Source of the DNA: AP-15 sp963785565
GTDB lineage: Bacteria > Pseudomonadota > Alphaproteobacteria > ATCC43930 > CGMCC-115725
Reading direction: 5' to 3'
DNA length: 64,000 nucleotides
Assembly (NCBI GenBank): GCA_963785565.1
Contig: CAWAVV010000030.1
Span: 61,054-125,053, forward strand
Shown: positions 1 to 8,838 of the stretch, one piece after another
How the letters are laid out: every line of letters begins with the position of its first letter
How positions within the stretch are numbered: the first letter of the stretch is position 1
The notes under the pieces: model-generated
Told to the model about the DNA's origin: nothing
The model's input: only the letters and a program-made list of their open reading frames with translations
Databases searched by the model: none
Program-made: the position numbers and the translations under genes

Positions 1-1324
1 CGAGATCTTTGTCAACGAGGCGATCTACCGCGAGGAGCAGGAGCGGCTGTTCGCCCGTGCCTGGCTGTTCGTCGGGCATGAAAGCCAGATCCGGAACCCC
101 GGCGATTTCTTCGTCTCTGGCATGGGTGAGGAATCGGTGATCCTGTGCCGCGACCGGGCTGACGAGATCCATGTGTTCCTGAATTCGTGCCGGCACCGCG
201 GCATGAAGGTATGCCGCTACGACGAGGGCAACACGCCCGTTTTCACCTGCCCCTATCACGGCTGGAGTTACGGCGCCGACGGCAAGCTGGTCGGCGTCCC
301 CTATTTCCGCGAGGCTTACCATTCGCAGCTCGACCGCTCGCAATGGGGCCTCGTCGAGGTCGCGCAATTGTGCAACTACAAGGGCGGGATCTGGGCCACC
401 TGGGACCCGGCGGCGCCGTCCTTCGCCGAATATCTCGGCGATTTCGCGCGCTACCTCGATCTGACCTTGGAAACCTGGGATGGCGGCGCAAGCGGTGTCG
501 AAGTTCTCGGCGGCATCCAGAAATGGCTGATCCCGTGCAACTGGAAATTCCCGGCCGAGAATTTCAGCGGTGACAGCTATCACAACATCAGCCACCGCTC
601 GGTCGATCTGGTCGGCATTGGGCCGTCGGGCAGTGGGCGGCGCGACATGCAGGAACGGCAGATGGCGCGCCATCTGCAAGTGTCGTTTTATGAGCGCGGC
701 CATCAGACTGGGGTCTATGTCTTGCCGCACGGCCAGCCGACCCCGCCCGCCTACAGCCACTCGCCGGTCGTTTCCGAATATTTCGCGCATTGCGAGGAAC
801 AGCGGCGCCGGCATAAGGGCGAATGGGGGCGGGTAATCGGCAGCCCCGGCGAGCTGTTCCCCAATGCCGCGTTGCATCCGCGCCAGCCGCGCACGATCGC
901 GGTGTGGCACCCGCGCGGCGCGCACCAGACCGAAGTGTGGCGCTGGTATTTTGTCGACAAGGCGGCGCCCCAAGAGGTCAAGGATTTTCTGCGCGACTAC
1001 TACATCCGCTATTCGGGCCCGGCTGGTCTGACCGAGCAGGACGACATGGAGAATTGGAACTATGCCCATGCCGCGAGCCGCGGCACGATCGCCCGCCGCT
1101 ATCCCTACAGCTACGAGCAGGGACAGGGCCACGAAATCGACAATTACGAATGGCAGGGATTGCGCATCCCAGGCACGGTCATGGACATCACCGACGCCAA
1201 GTCGAGCGAGCACAATCTCCGGAACCTCTACCGCCGCTGGGCCGAATTCATGGAAGCAGACAGTTGGGACGAGCTCGCGACCTGGCGGCGAGGTGACCAT
1301 GCCATCTTCCGGGCCGCCGAATGA
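1..1324 (+). CDS. Rieske-type ring-hydroxylating dioxygenase alpha subunit (5' partial)
   Basis: Large subunit of an aromatic-ring-hydroxylating oxygenase, which uses a Rieske cluster and mononuclear iron to add O2 to an aromatic substrate. The reading frame is already open at base 2, so the N-terminus lies outside the window; about 440 residues are visible. The Rieske motif is CRHRG followed 17 residues after its Cys-X-His by CPYHGW, the normal spacing. The mononuclear iron site is in GDSYHNISH, giving Asp and two His, with three residues between the His where many families have four. No beta subunit or reductase follows; a 68-aa ORF overlaps the stop by 4 bp. The substrate cannot be told from sequence. 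Confidence 0.9.
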   Translation, partial: EIFVNEAIYREEQERLFARAWLFVGHESQIRNPGDFFVSGMGEESVILCRDRADEIHVFLNSCRHRGMKVCRYDEGNTPVFTCPYHGWSYGADGKLVGVPYFREAYHSQLDRSQWGLVEVAQLCNYKGGIWATWDPAAPSFAEYLGDFARYLDLTLETWDGGASGVEVLGGIQKWLIPCNWKFPAENFSGDSYHNISHRSVDLVGIGPSGSGRRDMQERQMARHLQVSFYERGHQTGVYVLPHGQPTPPAYSHSPVVSEYFAHCEEQRRRHKGEWGRVIGSPGELFPNAALHPRQPRTIAVWHPRGAHQTEVWRWYFVDKAAPQEVKDFLRDYYIRYSGPAGLTEQDDMENWNYAHAASRGTIARRYPYSYEQGQGHEIDNYEWQGLRIPGTVMDITDAKSSEHNLRNLYRRWAEFMEADSWDELATWRRGDHAIFRAAE

Positions 1325-1527
1325 GCGAGATCGTCAATACCCGGCTCCTGACCCCCGGCATGCAGATTCTATTGGTCGATGGCGCGGTCGCCGAGGTGGT
1401 GTCGAACCCGCTCGACGGGGTGTGGGTGTTCGCCCGATACCTGTCCTCGCCGATCGATCCGTCGGTCGTCGGCAGCGAAGACATGATCTTCGCCCAGGAC
1501 ATTGCCGAAATCCGCATGGCCCCCTGA
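1321..1527 (+). CDS. small conserved hypothetical protein, coupled to the dioxygenase
   Basis: A 68-aa acidic protein whose ATG overlaps the dioxygenase stop in an ATGA junction, so translation is probably coupled. It has no signal peptide, membrane segment or cysteine. The sequence is rich in short beta-prone stretches (MQILLVDGAVAEVV, GVWVFARYL), suggesting a small beta-barrel fold. I do not recognise the family. Its position suggests an accessory to the oxygenase, but it is too short and lacks the fold of a dioxygenase beta subunit (usually about 160-190 aa). Confidence 0.65.
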   Translation: MSEIVNTRLLTPGMQILLVDGAVAEVVSNPLDGVWVFARYLSSPIDPSVVGSEDMIFAQDIAEIRMAP

Positions 1528-1695
1528 CCTGACATCGCGTTTTGCCTCCCACTGTTGAGCGCAACGGCGGGGGCTCGCTTCTCTCGGTTCGAAACGTGTT
1601 GTTACGGCGATCAAATTGGCGGATGATCCTGCTACAACTTGGGAAACCCGGGAAATCTCAACTAAATCCAAATTGCGACGTTGGAGGGGAAGGAA

Positions 1696-1947
1696 ATGTC
1701 AATCATCGGCTGGATCATCCTCGGGCTGGTCGCTGGCTTTATCGCCAGCAAGATCGTGAATAAGGAAGGGGAAGGTTTCCTCCTCGACATCGTTCTCGGG
1801 GTGATCGGAGCGGTAGTCGGCGGCTGGTTGTTTGGATTTTTCGGCGCGACCGGTGTGACCGGTTTTAATCTCTACAGCATGTTCGTCGCGATCATCGGCG
1901 CGATCATCGTGCTCTTTGTTTATCACGCGGTCCGACGGGTGATGTGA
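1696..1947 (+). CDS. GlsB/YeaQ/YmgE family stress-response membrane protein
   Basis: An 83-aa transglycosylase-associated (GlsB/YeaQ/YmgE) membrane protein. Three hydrophobic segments are visible: residues about 4-22, 32-55 and 61-78, with glycine-rich motifs such as GLVAGFIAS and GVIGAVVGG that are typical of the family. The ATG at 1696 is preceded by a strong purine-rich ribosome-binding site (GGAGGGGAAGG), which rules out the in-frame TTG upstream. The family is stress-associated in several bacteria but its biochemical role is not known. The gene stands alone. Confidence 0.88.
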   Translation: MSIIGWIILGLVAGFIASKIVNKEGEGFLLDIVLGVIGAVVGGWLFGFFGATGVTGFNLYSMFVAIIGAIIVLFVYHAVRRVM

Positions 1948-2032
1948 GATAACCTTTTAGAGTGCGAGAACGTCTTACGTCCTACCTTCGCCGGGCTGAT
2001 AAGGAATGGGAACCTAATGGAGTAATTGGCGG

Positions 2033-4300
2033 TCAGGCGCGCTCGACGTAGGCGTCCATGACTTTTTTGTCGCCGGCGTGGTCGAAATGAATGGCGAGCT
2101 TATTGTCCTCGACCGCGGTTACCGCGCCGTAGCCGAATTTCTGGTGAAAGACACGGTCGCCGACGTTGAACCCGCCAACCCGGCGGATCTCCCCGCCGCG
2201 GCGGGGAACCGGGCCGGCTTCGATCAGCACCGGCCGGCGGCGTTCGGCCCAGGGGCTCGCCGGGGCGGCGGTCGGCAGCTCGATTGTGGTTCCCCAGCCA
2301 CCCGTCGCAAACGTGGCGCCACGAGCGGCGCCCGGCTGAAGCCCGGGCTCGGCCACGATCTCAATATGCTCGGGCGGCAGTTCGTCGACGAAGCGCGAGC
2401 GCATCGCACTCTGCCACTGGCCGTGGATACGGCGGTTGGCGGCGAACGAAACGTAGCCGCGATGGCGGGCCCGGGTCAGCCCGACATAGGCCAGCCGCCG
2501 CTCCTCTTCGAGCGCGGCGAGCCCGTTCTCCTCCATCGCGCGCTGGTTCGGAAACAGCCCGTCCTCCCACCCCGGCAGAAACACGGTGTCGAATTCGAGC
2601 CCCTTGGCGCTGTGCAGGGTCATCAGATTGACCATGTCGCCAGCCGAATTGGCGGCGTTGTCCATGACCAGGCTGACATGTTCGAGAAAACCGCCGAGGT
2701 TTTCGAACTCGGCCATGGCGACCACCAGCTCCTTGAGGTTTTCCAGCCGGCCGGCGGCATCAGGCGAGCGTTCGGCCTGCCACATCGCGGTGTAGCCCGA
2801 CTCGTCGAGCACGATCTGCACCAGGTCGGTATGCGAGACCCGCCCGGCCTGCTCGCGCCAGCGGTCGAGCGCCGTGATAAAGCTGGCCAAGGCATTGCGC
2901 CCGGCCGGCCGCAGCCGATCGCCTGATATCAACACCCGCGCAGCCTCGACCAAGGGCGAGCGGTCGTTGCGCGCCAAGGTGTGGAGTTGCTGCAGGGTGG
3001 CGCTGCCGATGCCGCGTCGCGGCGTATTCAGGATGCGCTCAAAGGCGAGGTCATCGGCCGGCTGATTGACCAGCCGCAGATAGGCTAGCGCGTCGCGGAT
3101 CTCCTGACGCTCGTAAAAGCGCGGACCGCCGATGACGCGATAGGGCAGCGCCAAGCCGATGAACCGCTCCTCGAACTCTCGGGTTTGAAACCCAGCGCGC
3201 ACCAGGATCGCGATTTCGCTCAGCGCGTGCCCCTTGCGCTGCAACGCCTCGATCTCGTCGCCGACCCAGCGCGCCTCCTCCTCGGCATCCCACAGCGCGC
3301 GCACCACGACCTTTTCCCCGTCGCCGGCTTGGGTCCACAAGGTCTTGCCGAGCCGGTCGCGGTTGTGGGCGATCATCCTGGCCGCGGCGGCGAGGATGCG
3401 CGAGGTCGAGCGGTAATTCTCTTCGAGCCGGATGATCGTGGCGCCGGGAAAATCGCTTTCGAAGCGCAGGATGTTGCCGATCTCGGCGCCGCGCCAGCTG
3501 TAGATCGACTGGTCGTCATCGCCGACGCAGCACAAATTGCGCCGCGCCTGCGCCAACAGGCGCAGCCACAAATACTGCGCGACGTTGGTGTCCTGGTACT
3601 CGTCGACCAGTACATAGCGAAAGCGCCGATGATACTCGGCGAGAATGTCGGGGTTGCCGGTAAAGATCGACAAATTGTGCAACAACAGGTCGCCGAAATC
3701 GACGGCGTTGACGGTCGCCAGCCGCTCTTGATAGCGCTCGTAAAGCATGATCGCCCGCCCGTCGGCAAAGCTGTCGGCGTCGGCCCGCGCGACCTTGTCG
3801 GGGCTGAGACCACGATCCTTCCAGCGCTGGATGACGGACAGCAGCACCCGGGCGGGCCAGCGCCGTTCGTCGATGTTCTCCACCTGCAGGATCTGCTTGA
3901 GCAGGCGAGTTTGGTCGTCGGTATCGAGAATCGTAAAACTCGATTTGAGCCCGACCGACTCGGCATGGCGGCGCAGGATGCGCGCGGCGATCGCATGAAA
4001 GGTGCCGAGCCAAACGCCGTCGGCGGCACGGCCGATCATCGCTTCGAGCCGTTCGCGCATCTCGCGCGCCGCCTTGTTGGTGAAGGTGACGGCGAGCAAT
4101 TCGGACGGAAAAGCGCGGCGGGTGGCGAGGATATGGGCGAGCCGCGCCGTCAGCACCCGGGTCTTGCCGGTGCCCGCGCCGGCGAGAACCAGGACTGGGC
4201 CGTCGACCGCTTCGACGGCGCGTCGCTGCGCCTCGTTGAGCGCGGCGAGGTAGGGCGCTTCCTCGGTCGGCGGACGGGTAAGGACGGCGGGATCGGGCAT
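2033..4300 (-). CDS. uvrD: UvrD/PcrA-type superfamily 1 DNA helicase
   Basis: ATP-dependent 3'-5' DNA helicase of the UvrD/PcrA/Rep group, acting in nucleotide excision and mismatch repair. Walker A is GAGTGKT near residue 41, the DExx box is VLVDEYQDTN, followed by GDDDQSIYSWRGA. Later motifs LMTLHSAKGLEF and YVGLTRARH are all present. The C-terminus has the short Tudor-like tail (VGDRVFHQKFGYGAV) typical of PcrA/UvrD. The start is placed at 4300 (755 aa), because the 28 residues encoded upstream to the ATG at 4384 look non-conserved; neither start has a clear ribosome-binding site. It stands alone. Confidence 0.93.
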   Translation of the reverse strand: MPDPAVLTRPPTEEAPYLAALNEAQRRAVEAVDGPVLVLAGAGTGKTRVLTARLAHILATRRAFPSELLAVTFTNKAAREMRERLEAMIGRAADGVWLGTFHAIAARILRRHAESVGLKSSFTILDTDDQTRLLKQILQVENIDERRWPARVLLSVIQRWKDRGLSPDKVARADADSFADGRAIMLYERYQERLATVNAVDFGDLLLHNLSIFTGNPDILAEYHRRFRYVLVDEYQDTNVAQYLWLRLLAQARRNLCCVGDDDQSIYSWRGAEIGNILRFESDFPGATIIRLEENYRSTSRILAAAARMIAHNRDRLGKTLWTQAGDGEKVVVRALWDAEEEARWVGDEIEALQRKGHALSEIAILVRAGFQTREFEERFIGLALPYRVIGGPRFYERQEIRDALAYLRLVNQPADDLAFERILNTPRRGIGSATLQQLHTLARNDRSPLVEAARVLISGDRLRPAGRNALASFITALDRWREQAGRVSHTDLVQIVLDESGYTAMWQAERSPDAAGRLENLKELVVAMAEFENLGGFLEHVSLVMDNAANSAGDMVNLMTLHSAKGLEFDTVFLPGWEDGLFPNQRAMEENGLAALEEERRLAYVGLTRARHRGYVSFAANRRIHGQWQSAMRSRFVDELPPEHIEIVAEPGLQPGAARGATFATGGWGTTIELPTAAPASPWAERRRPVLIEAGPVPRRGGEIRRVGGFNVGDRVFHQKFGYGAVTAVEDNKLAIHFDHAGDKKVMDAYVERA

Positions 4301-4417
4301 ACGGGGATGATATAGCAAAAGGGCGTCGCGGATGGAGGGCAGCGTTATCCCGCCCGCATCCGCGTCCGGCGCCGGCCTCAGCATAGCAGCGGCGCGAATC
4401 GCCAGGCTCCGGGCCGC

Positions 4418-4654
4418 TTAGATCTTTTTGGTCCCGAGGCCGTCGCCGCCTTCACAGGTTTGCGCGTGGAGCCATTCCTGCGCCGACAAATGCCCGCGAT
4501 AGACTTCGGCGTAGAGCCCGACCGGCCAGGTCAGCACAAAGACGACATTGTTGACGATATCGGTGTTCCGGTTCGGGCACGGGCCGGGGAGCAGAAACCC
4601 GATCGCCAGCAGCACGATCCCGATGACGAGGTAGAACCCGACCAACACCCGCAT
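4418..4654 (-). CDS. small single-pass membrane protein
   Basis: A 78-aa protein starting MRVLVGFYLVIGIVLLAIG, a clear N-terminal membrane segment, followed by a Pro/Cys turn (LLPGPCPNRNTD) and a second hydrophobic stretch (VVFVLTWPVGLYAEVYRG). I prefer the internal ATG at 4654 because the upstream 30 residues are low-complexity alanine and serine. Not a family I can name. It lies on the same strand as, and downstream of, the CoxL-type gene. Confidence 0.55.
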   Translation of the reverse strand: MRVLVGFYLVIGIVLLAIGFLLPGPCPNRNTDIVNNVVFVLTWPVGLYAEVYRGHLSAQEWLHAQTCEGGDGLGTKKI

Positions 4655-4747
4655 GGTTCTCTCTGCGAAGCACGCCAAAGATGAAGCAGCGGCGTCCGTC
4701 GCTGCCGCCAGCGACACGGAACAGGTTCCCGCTGCCTGATGCAATCC

Positions 4748-7078
4748 TTAAGTTGGGTTGGCGTTCCCGATGCCGCGTGCCGCGCGGATCGCGTGCCAGA
4801 CGCGCTCGGCTGTCGCCGGCATGTCGATATGCTCGACGCCGAGCGGGGCGAGCGCGTCGAGGATCGCGTTGACGATGGTCTGCGGCGCGGCGATGGCGCC
4901 GGCCTGGCCCGAGCCCTTGACGCCGAGCGGGTTGGCCGCGGTCGGCAATTCGTTGAGCATGATGTCGAGCGGCGGCAGATCGTCGGCGCGGGGAACTGCA
5001 TAATCCAATAACGAAGCGCTCAGCGGCTGGCCCGACTCGAGGTCATAGACGGTATGTTCGAGCAGCGCTTGGCCGACCCCCTGCGCGACCCCGCCCTGCA
5101 CTTGGCCTTTAGTCAGCAACGGATTGATCAGCCGCCCGTAATCATCGACCGCGAGATAGCGTTCGAGGCTGACCGCGCCTGTCTCCGGGTCGATTTCGAC
5201 CTCGGCGACATGGCACCCGCTTGGGAAGGTAACGGCGTCGCATTCGTTGAACACATAGCTGTCGAGGCCCGGCGCCATCCCGTCCGGGAGATGGGCCGGA
5301 TCGGTTGCGGCGCGGGCGATCGTCATCAGATCGATGGCGCGCTCGGATCCGGGCACGATGAAATGGCCGGCGGCAAATGCCACCTCGGCGACATCGGCTT
5401 GAAGCAGGCCGGCGGCGATCGCCCGGCCCTTTTCGATGACCACCTCGGCCGCCTTTACCAATGCCGCGCCGCCCTGATGCATCGAGCGCGCGCCACCATG
5501 TCCCGCACCCGCTCGCACCGTCTGGGTATCGGCCTGGACATAGCGAAACGTCTCCAGCGGCAGCCCAAACACGGAAGCGGCGATTTGCGGGAAGCTGGTC
5601 TCGTGGCCCTGGCCGTTCGATTGGGTGCCGAGGATCAGCGCCACGCGCCCGTCGGACTCGAAGCGAATTTCGGCGCCCTCGTTGGCGGCCCCGCGCGCGG
5701 TTTCGAGGAAGCAGCCGATCCCGAGTTCGCGTAGCCGGCCGCGCGCCGCGGCTGCTCGCCTGCGCTCCGCGAAGCCGTTGGTCAGCGCCACGGCGTCGTC
5801 GAGGTTGGCCGTGAAACGCCCGCAATCGATGGTCATGCCCAACGCGCTGTGATGGGGGAACTCACCGATCAGATTGCGCCGGCGCAGGCTTACCGCATCG
5901 CTGCCGATCTTACGCGCGGCGAGGTCGACCAGTCTTTCGATCAGGTAATTGGCCTCCGGCTTGCCGGCGCCGCGGTAAGCGTCGATCGGCACCGTGTTGG
6001 TAAAGGCGCCGCGCACCTCCATGAACACAGCCGGGATCGCGTAGACGCCGCCCATCGCCGTCGCCGGCGAATTGGTCGAACTGCCAGGGCCGTTCGCCGA
6101 CAGATAGGCGCCGAGATTGGCCACCGTGGAGACTTCGAGCGCCAGAAACTGGCCGTCCTGGTCGAGCGCCAGACGCGCTTGCGTGTGGTTGTCGCGGCCT
6201 TGGGCGGCGCTGATGAATTCCTCGGAGCGCTCGGCGACCCATCTGATCGGGCAACGGAGCCGCCGCGCGGCCCACAGCACCAGCACCCATTCCGGGTAGA
6301 GAAAATTCTTCATGCCGAAGCCGCCGCCGACATCGGGTGCAGTCAGGCGGATTTGCTCGTCTGGCAGGTGAAACACCGATTGCGCGAGCTGGCGGCGGAT
6401 GCCGTGGACGCCCTGGCCGGTGAGCAGCAGATCGAGGCCGCCTGTGGCGGGATCATAGCGGCCGATCGCGGCGCGCGGCTCGATCGGCGTCGGCACAAGC
6501 CGGTTGTTGACGAGTGCAATCTCCGCGATCTGCGCCGCTCTGGCGAAGGCGGCGTCGACCGCTTCCTTGTCGCCGCGCTGAAAGCGAAAGCAGAGATTGC
6601 CAGGCGCATCGTCCCAGATCGCGGGTGCTCCGGGCCGCAAAGCCGCCGGGGCGTCGATAATTGCGTTGAGAGGGCGGTATTCGACCGTGATCAGCTCAGA
6701 CGCATCGCGCGCCAGCTCGCGGGTCTCGGCGACAACGCTAGCGACTGGATCGCCGACATGCCGCACCCGCCCGCGTGCCAACGCATAACGCGGCGGCACG
6801 ATCAGCGGGTCGACGGCAGCGACCTGCGCGACGCAGGGGAGCGGGCCCAAACCCTCGGCGCGAAGATCGGCTTCGGTAAAGACGCCGAGGACGCCCGGAG
6901 CTGCCCGCGCCGCGGAGATGTCGATCCTTTCGATCGCGGCATGGGCGTGGGGCGAGCGCAAGACATGGAGGTAGGCCGCCCCGGGAACGGCGACATCGTC
7001 GACGTACCGCCCGCGCCCGGTCAAAAACCGGAAGTCTTCGAGCCGTCGGATAGAGCGTCCGAGCGTATTGGCGTCCAT
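4748..7078 (-). CDS. xanthine dehydrogenase/CoxL-type molybdopterin-binding subunit (orphan)
   Basis: A 776-aa large subunit of a molybdenum hydroxylase, the family of xanthine and CO dehydrogenases, which hydroxylate C-H bonds with water-derived oxygen at a Mo-MCD centre. The N-terminal a/b hammerhead (about 1-130) begins SIRRLEDFRFLTGRGRYVDD. GGGFGMK (251-257) is the Mo-binding loop and AYRGAGK (367-373) matches the form II pattern rather than the CO-oxidising AYxCSFR. At the usual active-site Glu of VGEAG the sequence reads GSGQAG, with Gln725. The FAD (CoxM) and 2Fe-2S (CoxS) subunits are not adjacent. The start at 7078 gives a family-like N-terminus; the upstream ATG at 7126 adds 16 unlikely residues. 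Confidence 0.88.
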   Translation of the reverse strand: MDANTLGRSIRRLEDFRFLTGRGRYVDDVAVPGAAYLHVLRSPHAHAAIERIDISAARAAPGVLGVFTEADLRAEGLGPLPCVAQVAAVDPLIVPPRYALARGRVRHVGDPVASVVAETRELARDASELITVEYRPLNAIIDAPAALRPGAPAIWDDAPGNLCFRFQRGDKEAVDAAFARAAQIAEIALVNNRLVPTPIEPRAAIGRYDPATGGLDLLLTGQGVHGIRRQLAQSVFHLPDEQIRLTAPDVGGGFGMKNFLYPEWVLVLWAARRLRCPIRWVAERSEEFISAAQGRDNHTQARLALDQDGQFLALEVSTVANLGAYLSANGPGSSTNSPATAMGGVYAIPAVFMEVRGAFTNTVPIDAYRGAGKPEANYLIERLVDLAARKIGSDAVSLRRRNLIGEFPHHSALGMTIDCGRFTANLDDAVALTNGFAERRRAAAARGRLRELGIGCFLETARGAANEGAEIRFESDGRVALILGTQSNGQGHETSFPQIAASVFGLPLETFRYVQADTQTVRAGAGHGGARSMHQGGAALVKAAEVVIEKGRAIAAGLLQADVAEVAFAAGHFIVPGSERAIDLMTIARAATDPAHLPDGMAPGLDSYVFNECDAVTFPSGCHVAEVEIDPETGAVSLERYLAVDDYGRLINPLLTKGQVQGGVAQGVGQALLEHTVYDLESGQPLSASLLDYAVPRADDLPPLDIMLNELPTAANPLGVKGSGQAGAIAAPQTIVNAILDALAPLGVEHIDMPATAERVWHAIRAARGIGNANPT

Positions 7079-7203
7079 CACCGTCCTCCTCCTGCCGCGG
7101 ATTGAGCTTTGCCGCGCCGTTGCCAAGAGCCCGCCAGCGTCCTGGTGGATCGTCGTGAAGCACGCTATCCTCGGTTCCGGCTTCCGGGATCGAAGGGCGG
7201 AGC

Positions 7204-7530
7204 ATGCCTAGGGTGACGTATGTCGAGTTCAACGGCGCCGAGCATCAGGTCGAAGTGCCACTCGGCCTTTCCGTCATGCGTGGCGCCGTCAACAACAGCG
7301 TCCCCGGCATCGACGCCGATTGCGGCGGGGAATGCGCGTGCGCGACCTGCCACGTCTATGTCGATCCGGCCTGGCTCGCCAAGACCGGAACTCCGGTGCC
7401 CGGGTCACAGGAGGCAAGCATGCTCAGTTTTGCCGCCGAAGGCGAATTCAATTCGCGCCTGTCGTGCCAGATTGCGATGCGCGAGGAGCTCGATGGATTG
7501 ATCGTCCGCATGCCGCAGGGGCAGCATTGA
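7204..7530 (+). CDS. adrenodoxin-type 2Fe-2S ferredoxin
   Basis: A 108-aa plant/vertebrate-type [2Fe-2S] ferredoxin of the adrenodoxin/putidaredoxin group. Cluster ligands are Cys40, Cys46, Cys49 (DADCGGECACATCHVYVD) and Cys88 (LSCQI), with correct spacing. It lies 19 bp before a cytochrome P450 on the same strand and most likely donates electrons to it. No ferredoxin reductase is adjacent, so one must be recruited from elsewhere in the genome. It diverges from the CoxL-type gene across a short shared upstream region. Confidence 0.93.
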   Translation: MPRVTYVEFNGAEHQVEVPLGLSVMRGAVNNSVPGIDADCGGECACATCHVYVDPAWLAKTGTPVPGSQEASMLSFAAEGEFNSRLSCQIAMREELDGLIVRMPQGQH

Positions 7531-7549
7531 GAAGAACGGAGCAGCAGGG

Positions 7550-8782
7550 ATGAACACCGAACTCCATGACGCCTATTCGATCCCGCTCGAGGCGATCGAT
7601 GTCAGCGATCCGCAGCTCTATCAGGACGACACGTACTACCCCTATTTCGAGCGGCTGCGCCGTGAGGCGCCGGTTCATTGGTGTCGGGAAAGCCGCTACG
7701 GCCCTTATTGGTCGGTATGCAAATACAAGGACATCATGCAGATCGAGGTCAACCACGGCGTCTACTCGTCCGAGCTGGGCGGCATCACCGTCGAGGACCA
7801 GCCGAAGGGACTGGAGCGCGAGAGCTTCATCCGCATGGACCCGCCCAAGCACGACGAGCAGCGCAAGGTGGTCGGCCCGATCGTGGCGCCGGCCAATCTT
7901 GCAGAGATGGAAGCGACGATCCGCGAGCGGACGATCCGGGTGCTCGAAGGTCTGCCGCGGAACGAGACCTTCGACTGGGTCGAGCGGGTATCGGTCGAGC
8001 TGACGACGATGATGCTCGCCACGTTGTTCGACTTCCCGTGGGAGGAGCGGCGCAAACTGACCTACTGGTCCGACGTCGTGATCTGCAATGTCCATGCCCC
8101 GGAATCGCCGGTGCACTCGGAACAGGAGAAGTTCGACGAATTGAAGAAAATGGCCGAGCGAATGGCTGAGCTTTACAACGAGCGCGCCGCGCAGCCGCCC
8201 AAATTCGACCTGTTGTCGATGCTCGCGCATGGGCGAGCGACGCAGGACATGCCGTTGCGCGAATTCATGGGCAATCTGTCGCTACTGATCGTCGGCGGCA
8301 ACGACACGACGCGCAACTCGATGACCGGCGGCCTCTACGCTCTGAGCCAGCATCCGGGCGAATATAAAAAATTGCGCGACGATCCAGCGCTAGTGGCCAG
8401 CCTGGTCCCCGAAATCATTCGGTATGTGACCCCCGTCATCCATATGCGGCGCACGGCGACGCAGGATGTGGAACTCGGCGGCCAGTACATCCGCGTCGGA
8501 GACAAGGTGGTGATGTGGTACGTCTCGGGTAACCGCGACCCGGATGCGATCGAGGATCCCGATAATTTCATCATCGATCGGCCGCGGCCGCGCCAGCACC
8601 TGTCCTTCGGCTTCGGCATCCATCGCTGCGTTGGCAATCGACTAGCCGAGCTGCAGCTCCGCATCCTGTGGGAGGAATTGCTGCCGCGCCATCCCGTGAT
8701 CGAGGTCTTGGCGCCACCACGCCGTACCTACTCCAACTTCATCCACGGGATGCGCTCGATGCCGGTCCGTATTCCGGCATAG
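7550..8782 (+). CDS. cytochrome P450 (class I bacterial)
   Basis: A soluble 410-aa P450 monooxygenase. Landmarks are the I-helix GGNDTT (249-254), the K-helix ExxR (EIIR, 288-291) and the heme-binding loop FGFGIHRCVG with Cys360. HMRRTATQDVELGG after the K-helix resembles the CYP125/CYP142-like and terpene-hydroxylating bacterial families, so a steroid, terpenoid or other hydrophobic substrate is possible, but the sequence alone does not fix it. The adjacent ferredoxin is the presumed redox partner. The short purine-rich leader GAGCAGCAGGG precedes the ATG. Confidence 0.95.
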   Translation: MNTELHDAYSIPLEAIDVSDPQLYQDDTYYPYFERLRREAPVHWCRESRYGPYWSVCKYKDIMQIEVNHGVYSSELGGITVEDQPKGLERESFIRMDPPKHDEQRKVVGPIVAPANLAEMEATIRERTIRVLEGLPRNETFDWVERVSVELTTMMLATLFDFPWEERRKLTYWSDVVICNVHAPESPVHSEQEKFDELKKMAERMAELYNERAAQPPKFDLLSMLAHGRATQDMPLREFMGNLSLLIVGGNDTTRNSMTGGLYALSQHPGEYKKLRDDPALVASLVPEIIRYVTPVIHMRRTATQDVELGGQYIRVGDKVVMWYVSGNRDPDAIEDPDNFIIDRPRPRQHLSFGFGIHRCVGNRLAELQLRILWEELLPRHPVIEVLAPPRRTYSNFIHGMRSMPVRIPA

Positions 8783-8838
8783 CGAGGGAGATCGGCCACC
8801 GGGTTGCAGCGCCGCAGCAGCGGCGATAGGCTCGACGC

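Noticed and set aside
5849..7105. 418-codon plus-strand open frame opposite the CoxL-type gene
   Set aside because: It lies antisense to the conserved Mo-binding domain and has no motifs.
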